Notes: generated from the letters alone by a model not told the origin. Positions 1 through 8,449 are shown, counted from the first letter of the stretch. The stretch is 64,000 nucleotides of DNA from Bacillota bacterium (GCA_023400055.1 JAEXFN010000023.1:45449-109448); one strand, 5' to 3'. Numbers and translations: made by a program.

Positions 1-884
1 AGTTTCGGCAATGCGCCGACGCCGACCGGGAAGTTCATCTTGGCCAATTGCTGTAAAGCCCAGGAACCGTCGGCGACCATGGCCACTTTCCCGGTCTGCA
101 GCATTTGGGCCGCGCTCATCCCCGATTGTTGCAAAAAATTGGCCGAAGGAGATACTTTGTCCTTCACTTTCAGATCGCGGATCTTTTGCAGGGCTTCCTG
201 GGTTGCTTTATCGAAAACCGCCTTGGTGTAGGAAGGATTGAAAATTTTGCCTTCATTGGAATAAATGACGGCCTCACGCGAAGGCGTGATCTCAAACCCA
301 TAACATCCCCATTGCTCCGTTTTCGCGCCGTCCGTAATCGTCAGCTTCTTCGAAATATTTACGAATTGATCCCAGGTCCAGGCTTCCTCGGGATCGGCCG
401 GCGGATAAGGCAAACCCGCTTTGTCGAAAACCGTTTTATTGTAATATAACACCGGAGCCACCACGCAGCTGCTGACGCCATAAATATGGCCGCGGATCAG
501 CATCTTCTGGCGGTCCATCGGGATGAAATCGTTCAGTTTCATCGATTCGTTGAAAAGGCCGGTCAAATCGAGCAAAACGCCCCTCTTCTGAAAATCCCGG
601 TAATAGCCTTCCGCATAGAGGAAAAAGACATCGGGAGCCGCCTTCCCGGCCATCATGGTCAATAACTTCGACGCATACTGGTCCCCCGGCACCGGGGTAT
701 ATTCCACCTTAATATCCGGGTTTTCCTTCATGAACCTGGCGAGTCCCTCTTGAACGCTCTTGGTCTCCAGGGGACTGGCTTCCCACCCCATAAACTTTAA
801 GGTAACCGTCTTTGCCAGCACTGAATTGAAACCGAAACTGCCGATCAACAAGACCAGTAAAGAAATCGCCAACAGTTTTTTCAT
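1..884 (-). CDS. Sugar ABC transporter substrate-binding protein (3' end cut by window edge)
   Basis: Family-1 extracellular solute-binding protein, expected to capture a sugar outside the membrane for an ABC importer. About 294 residues are visible and the gene reads off the left edge; full-length relatives are usually 410-440 aa. It starts MKKLLAISLLVLLIGSFGF, a signal peptide with a basic start, Leu-rich core and VLA-K cleavage site, and no lipobox Cys follows. Further in are motifs usual for the family: APDVFFLY, and YYNKTVFDKAGLPYPP where the ligand lobe begins. The ATG at 884 follows GGGAGGG by 6 nt. It lies 123 nt downstream of a GntR/LacI-type regulator on the same strand, so co-regulation is likely. 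Permease genes, if linked, would be to the left. The substrate cannot be read from sequence. Confidence 0.9.
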   Translation of the reverse strand, partial: MKKLLAISLLVLLIGSFGFNSVLAKTVTLKFMGWEASPLETKSVQEGLARFMKENPDIKVEYTPVPGDQYASKLLTMMAGKAAPDVFFLYAEGYYRDFQKRGVLLDLTGLFNESMKLNDFIPMDRQKMLIRGHIYGVSSCVVAPVLYYNKTVFDKAGLPYPPADPEEAWTWDQFVNISKKLTITDGAKTEQWGCYGFEITPSREAVIYSNEGKIFNPSYTKAVFDKATQEALQKIRDLKVKDKVSPSANFLQQSGMSAAQMLQTGKVAMVADGSWALQQLAKMNFPVGVGALPK

Positions 885-1007
885 CGTTTTCCCTCCCTTT
901 TTTATAATCCGAAGCATTGCAAATGCCAGTTTGAAATGCTCTCGTTCTCGAACCACCTCTCAACTACTCAGCCCGGGCATAGTCCGCGCATCCTATCACC
1001 TCTCTTT

Positions 1008-2105
1008 TCATGATTTTGGCGCCATCGTGGAATGGCGTTTCGTCAAAGTGACCGGCACGATGATTCTCAGGCCGGGATCGACCGTCAAAGGATCGGCCGC
1101 TTGGTCCATTCGCGCCAATAATGTTTTCAAGGCGACCCGGCCCATGAACTCCTTGTAAACGGTAACCGTGGTCAGCGCCGGGCTGGTCTGGGCCGAAGTC
1201 TCCAGATCGTCGTAGCCCACCACACTGAGGTCATCGGGAATGCAAAGACCGGCCGTTTTCAGTTCTTGGATCGCCGCCATGGCCAGGATGTCCGAGGCGG
1301 CAAAGATGGCTGTAAACTGGCCGGTTTTCAATAATTCCCGGGTTGCGTGGCCGGCGTTGCCAAAATCCCAACCGCAAATCTTGATCAAATCCTCATGAAC
1401 CGGCAGATTGTGCTCTTTCAGCGCCTTGCGGTAACCTTCCAACCGGCGCAGCGCCGGAAGGCTGTGGCTGGAACCGCCGAGATAGGCTATTTTTTTATGG
1501 CCGATGGCCGCCAAATGCCGGATCGCCTGCAGGCTGCCTTCTTCATTGGCGATTTCCAGGACATCGATTTTAGCGCTGGCCAGCGACGGGCTGATCAAAA
1601 CCGCGGGAATGCTCAGGGCCTCGACTTGTTGCAGGAACTTCTCGGAATGGAGTTCGCCGATGATCAAGCCGTCGACCTTTTGACAGATGGATTCCAGCGC
1701 CGCATCATCGCTGCTCAGTTCGTCCACAGTCGCCACGATGCAATGGTAGCCCTGCTCCCGGGCCTGCTGTTCGACGCCGCGCAGGATCTGCGCGTAAAAC
1801 AGGTTCGTGGTCACCGTATAATGGGGTTTGCCGCGGGTGCATACCAGGAAAGCGATGGTTTTTTGCTGCGGCCTGTGGCTGGTGCGCCCTTCCGAGACAA
1901 AAGTGCCGCTGCCGGGGAGCGTTTCCAAAAAGCCCTCTTTGGTCAGTTCGGCGATGGCCTGGCGCACCGTGGTCCGACTGACCTGATAGTGCACAGCGAG
2001 ATCCCGTTCGGACGGAATTTTTTGTCCCGCCGTCCAGTTTCGGGCTTCGATTTCTTTCAAGAACAGTTTTTTTAATTGGAAATAGGAATAACCAGCCGTT
2101 TTCAA
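1008..2105 (-). CDS. GntR-HTH / LacI-type sensor transcriptional regulator (AraR-like)
   Basis: Sugar-responsive repressor of the AraR architecture. Residues ~8-72 form a GntR winged helix (IPSERDLAVHYQVSRTTVRQ, then the wing GSGTFV). Residues ~85-360 form a LacI/periplasmic-binding-like effector domain (IAFLVCTRG, AAIGHKKIAYLGG, DDLSVVGYDDLETS). At 365 aa it matches AraR length. Start: TTG at 2105, preceded by GGAGGT with about 6 nt spacing; no ATG in this frame has a comparable site. Two AACCGGTA-type paired sites lie 126-230 nt upstream of the start codon and suggest autoregulation. The solute-binding protein gene follows on the same strand, so this is probably the local repressor of sugar uptake. 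The inducer is not predictable. Confidence 0.9.
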   Translation of the reverse strand: MKTAGYSYFQLKKLFLKEIEARNWTAGQKIPSERDLAVHYQVSRTTVRQAIAELTKEGFLETLPGSGTFVSEGRTSHRPQQKTIAFLVCTRGKPHYTVTTNLFYAQILRGVEQQAREQGYHCIVATVDELSSDDAALESICQKVDGLIIGELHSEKFLQQVEALSIPAVLISPSLASAKIDVLEIANEEGSLQAIRHLAAIGHKKIAYLGGSSHSLPALRRLEGYRKALKEHNLPVHEDLIKICGWDFGNAGHATRELLKTGQFTAIFAASDILAMAAIQELKTAGLCIPDDLSVVGYDDLETSAQTSPALTTVTVYKEFMGRVALKTLLARMDQAADPLTVDPGLRIIVPVTLTKRHSTMAPKS

Positions 2106-2230
2106 TCGTAACCTCCGTCAATGTTCATCTTAATTTATTAAACTAAGCATTAAGGACACTCGAAAGCATCCCGCCGCGCATTATTAAAATCGTAGCCAGA
2201 AAGGGACCCACGATCGAAGCAATTCAATCG

Positions 2231-2250
2231 AACCGGTATAAACCGGTATA
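2231..2250. promoter_or_regulatory. Candidate operator 1 of the GntR/LacI-type regulator
   Basis: The 10-bp word AACCGGTATA occurs twice in exact tandem, placing two self-palindromic ACCGGT cores 10 bp apart, about one helical turn. It lies about 126 nt upstream of the regulator's TTG start. A second paired site of the same design is 63 bp further upstream. Assignment to this regulator is inferred from position and symmetry only. Confidence 0.5.
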
Positions 2251-2312
2251 TTATTATTTCAATAATATCCTTAAAATTCCTTTTAAAATAGATTGATGTC
2301 ATCCAAAAACAC

Positions 2313-2332
2313 AACCGGTACATACCGGTATG
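2313..2332. promoter_or_regulatory. Candidate operator 2 of the GntR/LacI-type regulator
   Basis: AACCGGTACATACCGGTATG again carries two ACCGGT cores spaced 10 bp apart; the 16-bp core ACCGGTACATACCGGT is a palindrome apart from its central base pair. Two paired sites about 80 bp apart would suit looping or cooperative binding by a dimeric GntR-type protein. No such pair was noticed elsewhere in the window by eye. Confidence 0.5.
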
Positions 2333-2390
2333 GATGAAGAGAGTCATCGGGTTCATTACCGTACCAAGCGGAAGTCTGTACGGAAACGAA

Positions 2391-2431
2391 AATAAAAGGA
2401 CTGTTCCCAAAGTAACTGCTGGAACAGCCCC
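2391..2431 (-). terminator. Rho-independent terminator of the nucleotidyltransferase gene
   Basis: Read on the minus strand, arms containing CTGTTCC and GGAACAG enclose a short loop and run into TCCTTTTATTTT. It sits 50 nt after the stop codon of the 2481-3335 gene and separates it from the regulator transcription unit. Confidence 0.7.
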
Positions 2432-2480
2432 AAACTTTATGATAGGTTATGGATTCAAAGACCGGAAGACTGCCTCTCGA

Positions 2481-3335
2481 TCAGCGTATCTTTGGGAGCG
2501 CCGGCGCTATTCCCTGGCCTAAGGCCGCGACCTCGCCATGCAAGTCATCGAGCATCCGATAGGCTTCCTCGGGCCTCCCAGCGGCAAATCGCTGATAGGC
2601 GGCGTTGACCCTGGCCTCCAGATCGGCCGGTTGCCGGATGAAACGGCTGATCCGTGGCAAGGCTCCTTTTTCGTTCATCAAATAAAGGTCATTCAATGCA
2701 TATAAAACCTCGAGCCAGGCGCAAACCGCCCGGAACATCGAGCCCATCGCGTAATTAAGATCGCCTTGGTAGGCCGCCTTGCGTCCGCAGGCCAGCGAGA
2801 ACTCGGCCTCCCATAAGAATTTGGCGACGACGGCTTGCCGCATTTGGGGCGGGTATTCGCCTTCCGAATGAAGCAGGGCCTTCAGGTTGTCCAGCGGCGC
2901 GGCGGCATCCTGCCATAAGGGCTGGCAGTAATGGATTTCGGCGGCATAGATTGTGTTCACGAAGGCAAACGGATGTCCGCATTGATAAGCGATGCTAATC
3001 TTCCCGGCCATGCAGTCTTGCACAACCCGGGCAACGGTTGCGATATCCCGCAGCAAAATATCCACGGGAACGCCGGCCACGTTCAGCCAGGCGCCGCCGT
3101 TAATCCAGGGTCCCCACGCCCCCGGCGGGTTGAGCAGGCGCTCCCGCCGCCCGTCGTCCAGCGCCGTCAGAGTCTCTTCCAGCGCAACCAGGTCCAGCCT
3201 ATCCGGGTTATAATACAAACCCAGATCGAAATCCGAATGCGCATCGGCCTCATTGCGGCTCCGGGAACCGCCCAGGGCAATCGCTCCGACGCCCGGTACT
3301 TTGGAAAGGGATTCGACGATCTTCGGCAATTCCAT
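2481..3335 (-). CDS. Nucleotidyltransferase-fold protein (MNT/aminoglycoside-NTase-like)
   Basis: Predicted cytoplasmic nucleotidyltransferase, 284 aa. Residues ~19-41 carry the polymerase-beta-type NTase signature: ALGGSRSRNEADAHSDFDLG, where GGS is followed at the usual spacing by D-x-D. A third acidic residue is likely in the PVDILLRD segment (~97-104). The C-terminal half (~165-280) is helical (AVVAKFLWEAEFSLACGRKA), as in stand-alone NTases that modify small molecules or RNA and in HEPN-like helical partners. The substrate is unknown; antibiotic nucleotidylation is possible but not supported by any specific motif. ATG at 3335 is preceded by GGAGG. It is monocistronic, with its own terminator. 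Confidence 0.75.
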   Translation of the reverse strand: MELPKIVESLSKVPGVGAIALGGSRSRNEADAHSDFDLGLYYNPDRLDLVALEETLTALDDGRRERLLNPPGAWGPWINGGAWLNVAGVPVDILLRDIATVARVVQDCMAGKISIAYQCGHPFAFVNTIYAAEIHYCQPLWQDAAAPLDNLKALLHSEGEYPPQMRQAVVAKFLWEAEFSLACGRKAAYQGDLNYAMGSMFRAVCAWLEVLYALNDLYLMNEKGALPRISRFIRQPADLEARVNAAYQRFAAGRPEEAYRMLDDLHGEVAALGQGIAPALPKIR

Positions 3336-3505
3336 GGCAAGCGCTCCTCCTGGGGCGGGTACAAAAGCTCCGCGCGACTCTGGTCAAATTATACCATATC
3401 TTACCGGCACGGCCGAACAAAGATCCCATTCGGGGAAACAATGTCAGCGGTGTTTGTCCGTTCGATCCGAAACGGGATAGGTGTTCGTCAATCATTGGCC
3501 TTTGA

Positions 3506-4114
3506 TTACTCCCAAACATCCAATTCCTTATTCTTAAAATAGTATTTCCGATCTTTTTCCCCGATTTCACGGACGACACGGCACGGAGCGCCTAAGGCGA
3601 CCACATTCGCGGGAATATCATTCGTCACTACACTCCCGGCGCCAATGACCGAATTATCTCCTATCGTGACTCCCGGAAGTATCTGAACGCCGGAACCGAT
3701 CCAAACATTTTTGCCGATATGGACCGGAAAATTATATACATAATTGCGTTCCCTCAATATGGGCAGTATCGGATGACCCGACGTAGCGATCACTACGTTT
3801 GGCGCAATCATACAATCGTTCCCGATATAAATATCGATATCATCGACCAGCGTCAAATTGAAATTGCAATAGATGCCGCTTCCAAAATGCACGTGATGGC
3901 AGCCCCAGTTCGCATGCAATGGCGGTTCTATATGGCAATTGTCGCCGATTTCCGCAAACATCGCCTTGAGAAGCCGCTGCCGCTTGTCCTGCTCCAATGG
4001 CCTGGTAGTATTGTAATCGTAAAGTTTCTCCATATCCTTAAGCTGCTCCCCCATGATCGCGGGGTCATCGTAATGGTATATCAAGCCATTCTCTTTTCGC
4101 TCTTTGTTGGTCAT
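3506..4114 (-). CDS. Maltose/galactoside-type O-acetyltransferase (hexapeptide repeat)
   Basis: Acetyl-CoA-dependent sugar O-acetyltransferase of the LacA/Maa family, 202 aa, the normal length. The N-terminal helical region (~20-60, MEKLYDYNTTRPLEQDKRQR) is the mac domain. The left-handed beta-helix of hexapeptide repeats covers ~70-190 (IGNDCMIAPNVVIATSGHPI, then IGKNVWIGSGVQILPGVTIG). The His in ATSGHP matches the family's catalytic base. ATG at 4114 has GGAGGT 8 nt upstream. It diverges from an AraC regulator across a 114-bp AT-rich intergenic region, which should hold both promoters, so regulation by that protein is plausible. The acceptor sugar is unknown. Confidence 0.88.
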   Translation of the reverse strand: MTNKERKENGLIYHYDDPAIMGEQLKDMEKLYDYNTTRPLEQDKRQRLLKAMFAEIGDNCHIEPPLHANWGCHHVHFGSGIYCNFNLTLVDDIDIYIGNDCMIAPNVVIATSGHPILPILRERNYVYNFPVHIGKNVWIGSGVQILPGVTIGDNSVIGAGSVVTNDIPANVVALGAPCRVVREIGEKDRKYYFKNKELDVWE

Positions 4115-4228
4115 GACAAATTACCTCCGATTCATTTATTAACAAAATAGTATTTGATTTTATCGGTATTTTCTACCAAAATTGATTATATCCATATCAA
4201 TATCGTATATTTTGGGGGAGGTGCGCCG

Positions 4229-5095
4229 ATGAGCTCGCCACTCGAAGTGTTTTCCGATTTATCAGAAAGATTACACTATAATCTACCGGATTTTCCTTTG
4301 TATGTTCGCGAGGACACGCTGCATCGCTACGGATATGCCGCCGCATGTCATTGGCACCCGGATTTGGAGTTTATCCTGATCCGCGACGGAGCCATGGATT
4401 ATTTCGTGAACGGCAAAACCGTGCATATCGCTGCCCATCACGGCATTTTTGTCAACAGCAGGCGCCTGCATTACGGCTTTTCCACCGCTAAAGCCGACTG
4501 TTCTTTCGTTGCTGTCGTTATCCACCCGGCATTGCTTTCGGAGAGTTCACACGCTGTCAAAGCCTATCTGGATCAGAAATTCGGATCGGATAGCGACGAT
4601 TTTCTATTGCTGGACCCGGAAATTGCTTGGCAGCGGGAAGCCTTGCTTTTAGTCAGCCGGATATACGATGAGATGCATCGCGCTACGCTCAATCCCCTCC
4701 GTTTGCTGGCGCAAGCCGTGTTCCTCTGCGCCGATATGGGGGATCACGTCCAACAGGTCCCGGGGTATCTTCCGGATGATCAATTACGGACGATTGTTTT
4801 AAAAATGACCGGATTCATTCAGCGGCATTACGACACCAAGATAACGCTCGATGATATTGCGGCTTCCGGCGCCGTGTGCAGGAGCAGATGCTGCGAATTG
4901 TTCAATAAGTATGTGGGACAAACGCCTAACACCTATCTGATGAGGTACCGTATCACCAAAAGTTGTGAGATGTTGCGGGAAACGAATCGATCGATCTGTG
5001 AGATCGCGATCGGGTGCGGTTTTCAAAGCGCGAGCTATTTTTCGTATGTCTTTCGCAAGGAGACGGGCTCCGTGCCGCAGGATTACCGCAAGTAA
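4229..5095 (+). CDS. AraC-family transcriptional regulator
   Basis: Two-domain AraC/XylS regulator, 288 aa. Residues ~15-130 are a cupin-like sensor domain (HWHPDLEFILIRDGAMDYFV, then HGIFVNSRRLHYG). Residues ~190-288 hold two helix-turn-helix motifs (TLDDIAASGAVCRSRCCELF; ICEIAIGCGFQSASYFSYVF) ending with QDYRK. The reading frame opens at 4154, but ATG 4229 is preceded by GGGGGAGGT with a 6-nt spacer, so it is the chosen start. It is divergent from the O-acetyltransferase gene. ATTGAT...ATCAAT half-sites at 4181-4201 are a possible binding element. Ligand unknown. Confidence 0.88.
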   Translation: MSSPLEVFSDLSERLHYNLPDFPLYVREDTLHRYGYAAACHWHPDLEFILIRDGAMDYFVNGKTVHIAAHHGIFVNSRRLHYGFSTAKADCSFVAVVIHPALLSESSHAVKAYLDQKFGSDSDDFLLLDPEIAWQREALLLVSRIYDEMHRATLNPLRLLAQAVFLCADMGDHVQQVPGYLPDDQLRTIVLKMTGFIQRHYDTKITLDDIAASGAVCRSRCCELFNKYVGQTPNTYLMRYRITKSCEMLRETNRSICEIAIGCGFQSASYFSYVFRKETGSVPQDYRK

Positions 5096-5140
5096 ACCTC
5101 CGTTTCAATTCAGTGTAATCACTGAACCTATCACTAAATA

Positions 5141-5160
5141 GCCTCCATAGGAGGCTTTCT
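5141..5160 (+). terminator. Terminator of the AraC gene
   Basis: GCCTCC, loop ATA, GGAGGC, then TTTCT, 45 nt after the AraC stop codon. A separate inverted repeat, TTCAGTG-TAAT-CACTGAA, lies just before it at 5109-5126. The 21-bp array begins one base after the terminator. Confidence 0.7.
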
Positions 5161-5328
5161 CAGTCACTCAACAAGCTCTCTCAGTCACTCAGCAAGCTCT
5201 TTCAATCACTCAGCAAGCTCTTTCAATCACTCAGCAAGCTCTTTCAGTCGCTCAGCAAGCTTGCTCAGTCGCTCAGCAAGCTCTTTCAGTCGCTCAACAA
5301 GCTCGCTCAGTCACTCAACAAGCTCTTT
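5161..5328. repeat. 21-bp tandem repeat array A (8 exact-length units)
   Basis: Eight head-to-tail units of exactly 21 bp fill 168 bp with no length variation. Units begin CAGTCACTCAACAAG or CAGTCGCTCAGCAAG (two begin CAATCACTCAGC) and end in CTCTTT, CTCTCT, CTCGCT or TTGCT. Substitutions cluster at a few positions. There are no spacers, so it is not CRISPR. The period equals seven codons, but no start codon or ribosome binding site opens the repeat frame. One more unit, one mismatch from consensus, is stranded at 5977-5997 beyond the adjoining structured module. Confidence 0.95.
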
Positions 5329-5966
5329 TACCAACTCAACTTTCGCAGAGAAAAAGGAAAGAACTTTTGGATGCTTGTTTCTTTGGCCCACGGTTCCGGC
5401 GGCGGATTACTTTTGGACCGCCCCAAAAGTAACCAAAAAGGCGCTGGAACCTACGGATTCCCGTCCTCCCTTTATGCATCCGGTAACCGTCTTCGCCATC
5501 CCTGGCCTTCTGTCTGGCTACTAGGCCATGGCTTTCGATGTCCCCTTCGCTGGGCGACCGCCATTTTTCATCCGTGAAAAGAGGCGTCGCTCGCCTTCAT
5601 CCTTGAAGGCGGCGGGTATTGAAAATTAAGTGGTCCGTGCTATCAGATAAGACATTAAGGTTTGAACGAGCAACCGTCTCCAGGGAGGGAGACGGCGCCG
5701 CTTCTTTTCCTGGATGAAAAACAGCGGTCGGGGTCGGAAGCCATAACCCTATTGCCAGTCAGATTGCCATGGATGGCGGCGACATTCTAAAACCCCGGAT
5801 GAATCAGGAGGCGCCGGAACCTCGGTTCCGGCTGGGCGGATTCCAAAGGGTGTCCCACTACACCCTTTGGTCCGGGGGCGTGGGGGCAGGAATAGCCCCC
5901 ATTGACCCTCAGCTTTCTCCTAAACAATACATCAATAATACATCCATCTTTCAGTTAGTTACTTAA
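5325..5966. repeat. Structured dispersed repeat module, copy A (about 0.64 kb)
   Basis: Near-duplicate of 38391-39004; both copies follow a 21-bp array directly. Five hairpins can be read here. H1: 5407-5416 with 5423-5432 (TTACTTTTGG / CCAAAAGTAA). H2: 5592-5599 with 5604-5611 (CGCCTTCA / TGAAGGCG). H3: 5674-5681 with 5688-5695 (CCGTCTCC / GGAGACGG). H4: 5813-5821 with 5824-5832 (GCCGGAACC / GGTTCCGGC). H5: 5843-5853 with 5860-5870 (CCAAAGGGTGT / ACACCCTTTGG). Against copy B, H1, H4 and H5 show paired substitutions that keep base pairing. A short open frame crosses the first part (5261-5524) but has no ribosome binding site. No transposase gene or terminal inverted repeat was recognised. Function unknown: structured RNA, non-autonomous mobile DNA or a protein-binding array are all open. 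Confidence 0.85.
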
Positions 5967-6106
5967 CAAACTTGCTCAGCCACTCAGCAAGCTCGCTTTC
6001 TTTCCTTTTTGGTTACGAGAGGGACTACGGATCCGAAGCGGCTCTTTGCCCTGCGGAATAAATCTTGCGGGCGCTCGGACGGGGACGGAATCGGGACGAA
6101 TATCCA

Positions 6107-6140
6107 AAGAGACTGCCCCATATTTATTGGGCAGTCTCTT
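6107..6140. terminator. Strong hairpin, possible terminator
   Basis: AAGAGACTGCCC (6107-6118) pairs perfectly with GGGCAGTCTCTT (6129-6140) across a 10-nt AT-rich loop. The flanking A and T tracts are short, so the direction is unclear. It insulates the repeat region from the SDR gene. The remaining sequence to 6389 holds no gene that I can support. Confidence 0.45.
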
Positions 6141-6389
6141 CGGATGCTGCATCCGGCGCTCAGACTTTTCGAAGCGAGGATCTTGAGCGATGAGTTCTTA
6201 TTAAAATCCGCTCATCGACAGAAATCGAATCGGATCTTTCGCGCGGATGATTCTTTCTAAAACTGCTGCAGCTTTTATATCTTTTACAGCAAATGTTGTG
6301 TTAAGCAGAAGTTTCGGAACGAATTCATTTTCTCAGGAATATAATTGGGAACATCAATCGTTATTTCATGTTCAGTAGGAGGTTGGATC

Positions 6390-7277
6390 GTGCCGCCTTA
6401 TTTGGGATGGAAACAGCAATGCACGGAAGTACCCATCATATTTCCTCCACAGCACCAGAACCGGCGGCCGGGGTATGAGTATTTGATGAACCCTCGGCCG
6501 ATCGCGGATGATCCTTCTTATATCGGGAGTGGGAGGCTGCAAAACAAGGTCGCCATCGTCACCGGAGGCGATAGCGGCATCGGCCGGGCGGTTGTGATCG
6601 CTTTTGCCAAGCAAGGCGCCGATTTGGTCATTCCCTATTTGGATGAGCACCAGGATGCAGCCGAGACTAGGCAGCTGATCCAGCGACTGGGCCGCAGCTG
6701 CGAAACTCTTGCGGTGGATTTAAGGGCCGAAGGAGCTTGCGCTTATGTTGTGGAAACTACGCTGAAAACCTTTGGCAAGCTCGACATCCTGGTTAATAAC
6801 CACGGCGTTCAATATCATCAGGACAGCATTTTGGACATAAGCCGGGAGCAGTTGCTGGACACGTTTCATACCAACATCCTTTCTTTCTTTGAGATGATCA
6901 AAGCGGCCTTGCCGCAACTTCCTCCCGGAGGCTCCATCATCAACACGACCTCCGATACCGCTTTCTGGGGGATGGCGAATATGATCGACTATACCGCCAC
7001 CAAGGGGGCGATCGTCTCTTTAACCCGTTCTCTGGCTCTCTCCCTGGCCAAGCGGAGAATTCGAGTGAACGCTGTAGCCCCCGGACCTACTTGGACGCCC
7101 CTGATTCCGACGGCGTTTACTGCCGAGGAAACGACTACGTTTGGCACTGATGTACCGTTGGGAAGGCCGGCACAGCCGTATGAACTAGCGCCGACCTATG
7201 TCCTGTTAGCCTCCGACGATGCTTCGGCCATCTCGGGTCAGATCGTGTTCGTTAATATGGGATCGGTTGTAACTTGA
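6390..7277 (+). CDS. SDR-family oxidoreductase (general-stress-protein-39 type)
   Basis: Classical-type short-chain dehydrogenase/reductase with an N-terminal extension, 295 aa, like Bacillus GSP39/YhdF-type proteins. Residues ~1-45 are a Pro-rich tail (PPYLGWKQQCTEV). The Rossmann NAD(P) motif TGGDSGIG lies at ~58-65, NNHG (usually NNAG) at ~134-137, a catalytic Ser in NTTSDTAFWG and the Y-x-x-x-K pair in DYTATKGA. The C-terminal SGQIVFVNMGSVVT resembles the usual SGQ..H.NGG ending but is altered. The frame opens at 6345, but GTG 6390 has AGGAGG 7 nt upstream and is the likely start. Transcribed alone. The substrate is unknown. Confidence 0.85.
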   Translation: MPPYLGWKQQCTEVPIIFPPQHQNRRPGYEYLMNPRPIADDPSYIGSGRLQNKVAIVTGGDSGIGRAVVIAFAKQGADLVIPYLDEHQDAAETRQLIQRLGRSCETLAVDLRAEGACAYVVETTLKTFGKLDILVNNHGVQYHQDSILDISREQLLDTFHTNILSFFEMIKAALPQLPPGGSIINTTSDTAFWGMANMIDYTATKGAIVSLTRSLALSLAKRRIRVNAVAPGPTWTPLIPTAFTAEETTTFGTDVPLGRPAQPYELAPTYVLLASDDASAISGQIVFVNMGSVVT

Positions 7278-7399
7278 CCGTTGCCTAAGCCGGGGAACGA
7301 GACGGATCGGATTCCGCTAGCGCCGTCGATAGATTGGATTACAACCACGGTTTCCGGCATTGATGCGGGCAAAGAGCCGGGCAGCCGCCGGCGGCTCGC

Positions 7400-8449
7400 T
7401 CAGTCCGCCGGAGATTCCCGGCCATTGCCGGATGGCATTGAAAAGGCCCCGCCCGGCGCGGCGGCATAATGAGCGATAAAATCGGCGATCTGCGCTTCCG
7501 TCGGCATCGCTTCCGAACAACTGTGGCTCGAGACCACGATCGCCGCAGCGGCGCTGGCGTAAGTCAGGCACTGGTCGATCGCCCAGTCTTGCAACAACCC
7601 GTAAATCAAGGCTCCGGCATAAGAATCGCCCGCTCCGAAAGTTTTCAGGACCTTCACTCGAAACGACGGGGCCTGGAAGGTCGCGCCGTTTTTCAGAAAC
7701 GCCGTCGAACCTTCCTTGCCGTGTTTGATGACTACGATTTGGGCGTTCGCTTGCAAGAAATGCTCGGCGATCCGCGCGTCCCGCCATTCGGCTAACCGGA
7801 GCAACCCTTCCATGAATTGATATTCTTCCAGCGTACCCAGGATGACGTCGCATTTTTGGGCCGCCAGGTAATAGTAGAGCGCGGTTTCTGCGGCGGACCC
7901 CCACGAATAAGGCCGGTAATCCAGATCGAAGATCAAGCGGACGTCACCTTGCCGGGCATACTCTATCGCCAGGAGGGCGGCTTCCCGGGACGGGCTTTTC
8001 GCCAAGGCGGTCCCGGAGATCAACAGGCATTTGGAGCTTTGAATATACTCCCGATCGATGTCGCCGCATTCCAGTTTCAAATCGGCGACGTTATCGCGAT
8101 ACATCAAGATGCTGCAATCCGTCGGCGATTTGATTTCCGTAAAAGCCAGCCCGGTGACGCTCCCGCTTTTATCGACGACCACCCCGCCGGCATCGATGGC
8201 GTTCCGCCGCAGATAATCGGCTATAAAACGGCCGAATGGGTCAGCAGCGACTCGGCCGATGAAACCGGTTTTCAAACCGAGCCGAGCCAGGGCCACGGTA
8301 ATGTTGGCCGGCGAGCCGCCCAGATACCGGGTAAAGGTGCTGGTCCGCTCCATGGGCTGGTTGATCTCGTTGGAATTCAAATCGATGCACAGCCGGCCCA
8401 AGCCGATAAAATCCAACGGTTTCGCGGAATTGAAATCCAATAAACTCAT
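7400..8449 (-). CDS. iolC: 5-dehydro-2-deoxygluconokinase (IolC-like PfkB kinase)
   Basis: PfkB/ribokinase-family kinase, 349 aa, closest by motif to IolC, which phosphorylates 2-deoxy-5-keto-D-gluconate in myo-inositol breakdown. It shows the N-terminal FIGLGRLCIDLN, LGGSPANITVALARLG (sugar-binding and PfkB signature 1) and FGAGDSYAGALIYGLL (signature 2 with the catalytic Asp of GAGD). ATG 8449 follows GGAGGAGG, and the upstream in-frame extension lacks a site. Its start overlaps the iolB stop by 4 nt (ATGA). There is no fused IolJ/DUF2090 aldolase domain, and iolG, iolE, iolD, iolJ and iolA are absent from the window, so the physiological substrate may differ from the textbook one. Confidence 0.82.
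   Translation of the reverse strand: MSLLDFNSAKPLDFIGLGRLCIDLNSNEINQPMERTSTFTRYLGGSPANITVALARLGLKTGFIGRVAADPFGRFIADYLRRNAIDAGGVVVDKSGSVTGLAFTEIKSPTDCSILMYRDNVADLKLECGDIDREYIQSSKCLLISGTALAKSPSREAALLAIEYARQGDVRLIFDLDYRPYSWGSAAETALYYYLAAQKCDVILGTLEEYQFMEGLLRLAEWRDARIAEHFLQANAQIVVIKHGKEGSTAFLKNGATFQAPSFRVKVLKTFGAGDSYAGALIYGLLQDWAIDQCLTYASAAAAIVVSSHSCSEAMPTEAQIADFIAHYAAAPGGAFSMPSGNGRESPAD

Noticed and set aside
5161..5328. CRISPR array
   Set aside because: Units are contiguous 21-mers with no spacers and no cas genes nearby; the same holds for the other three arrays.
5261..5524. Small protein encoded across repeat module A (and its counterpart at 38365-38553)
   Set aside because: The two frames share FGCLFLWPTVP-like sequence, but substitutions preserve hairpin pairing, the ends differ, and neither has a ribosome binding site.
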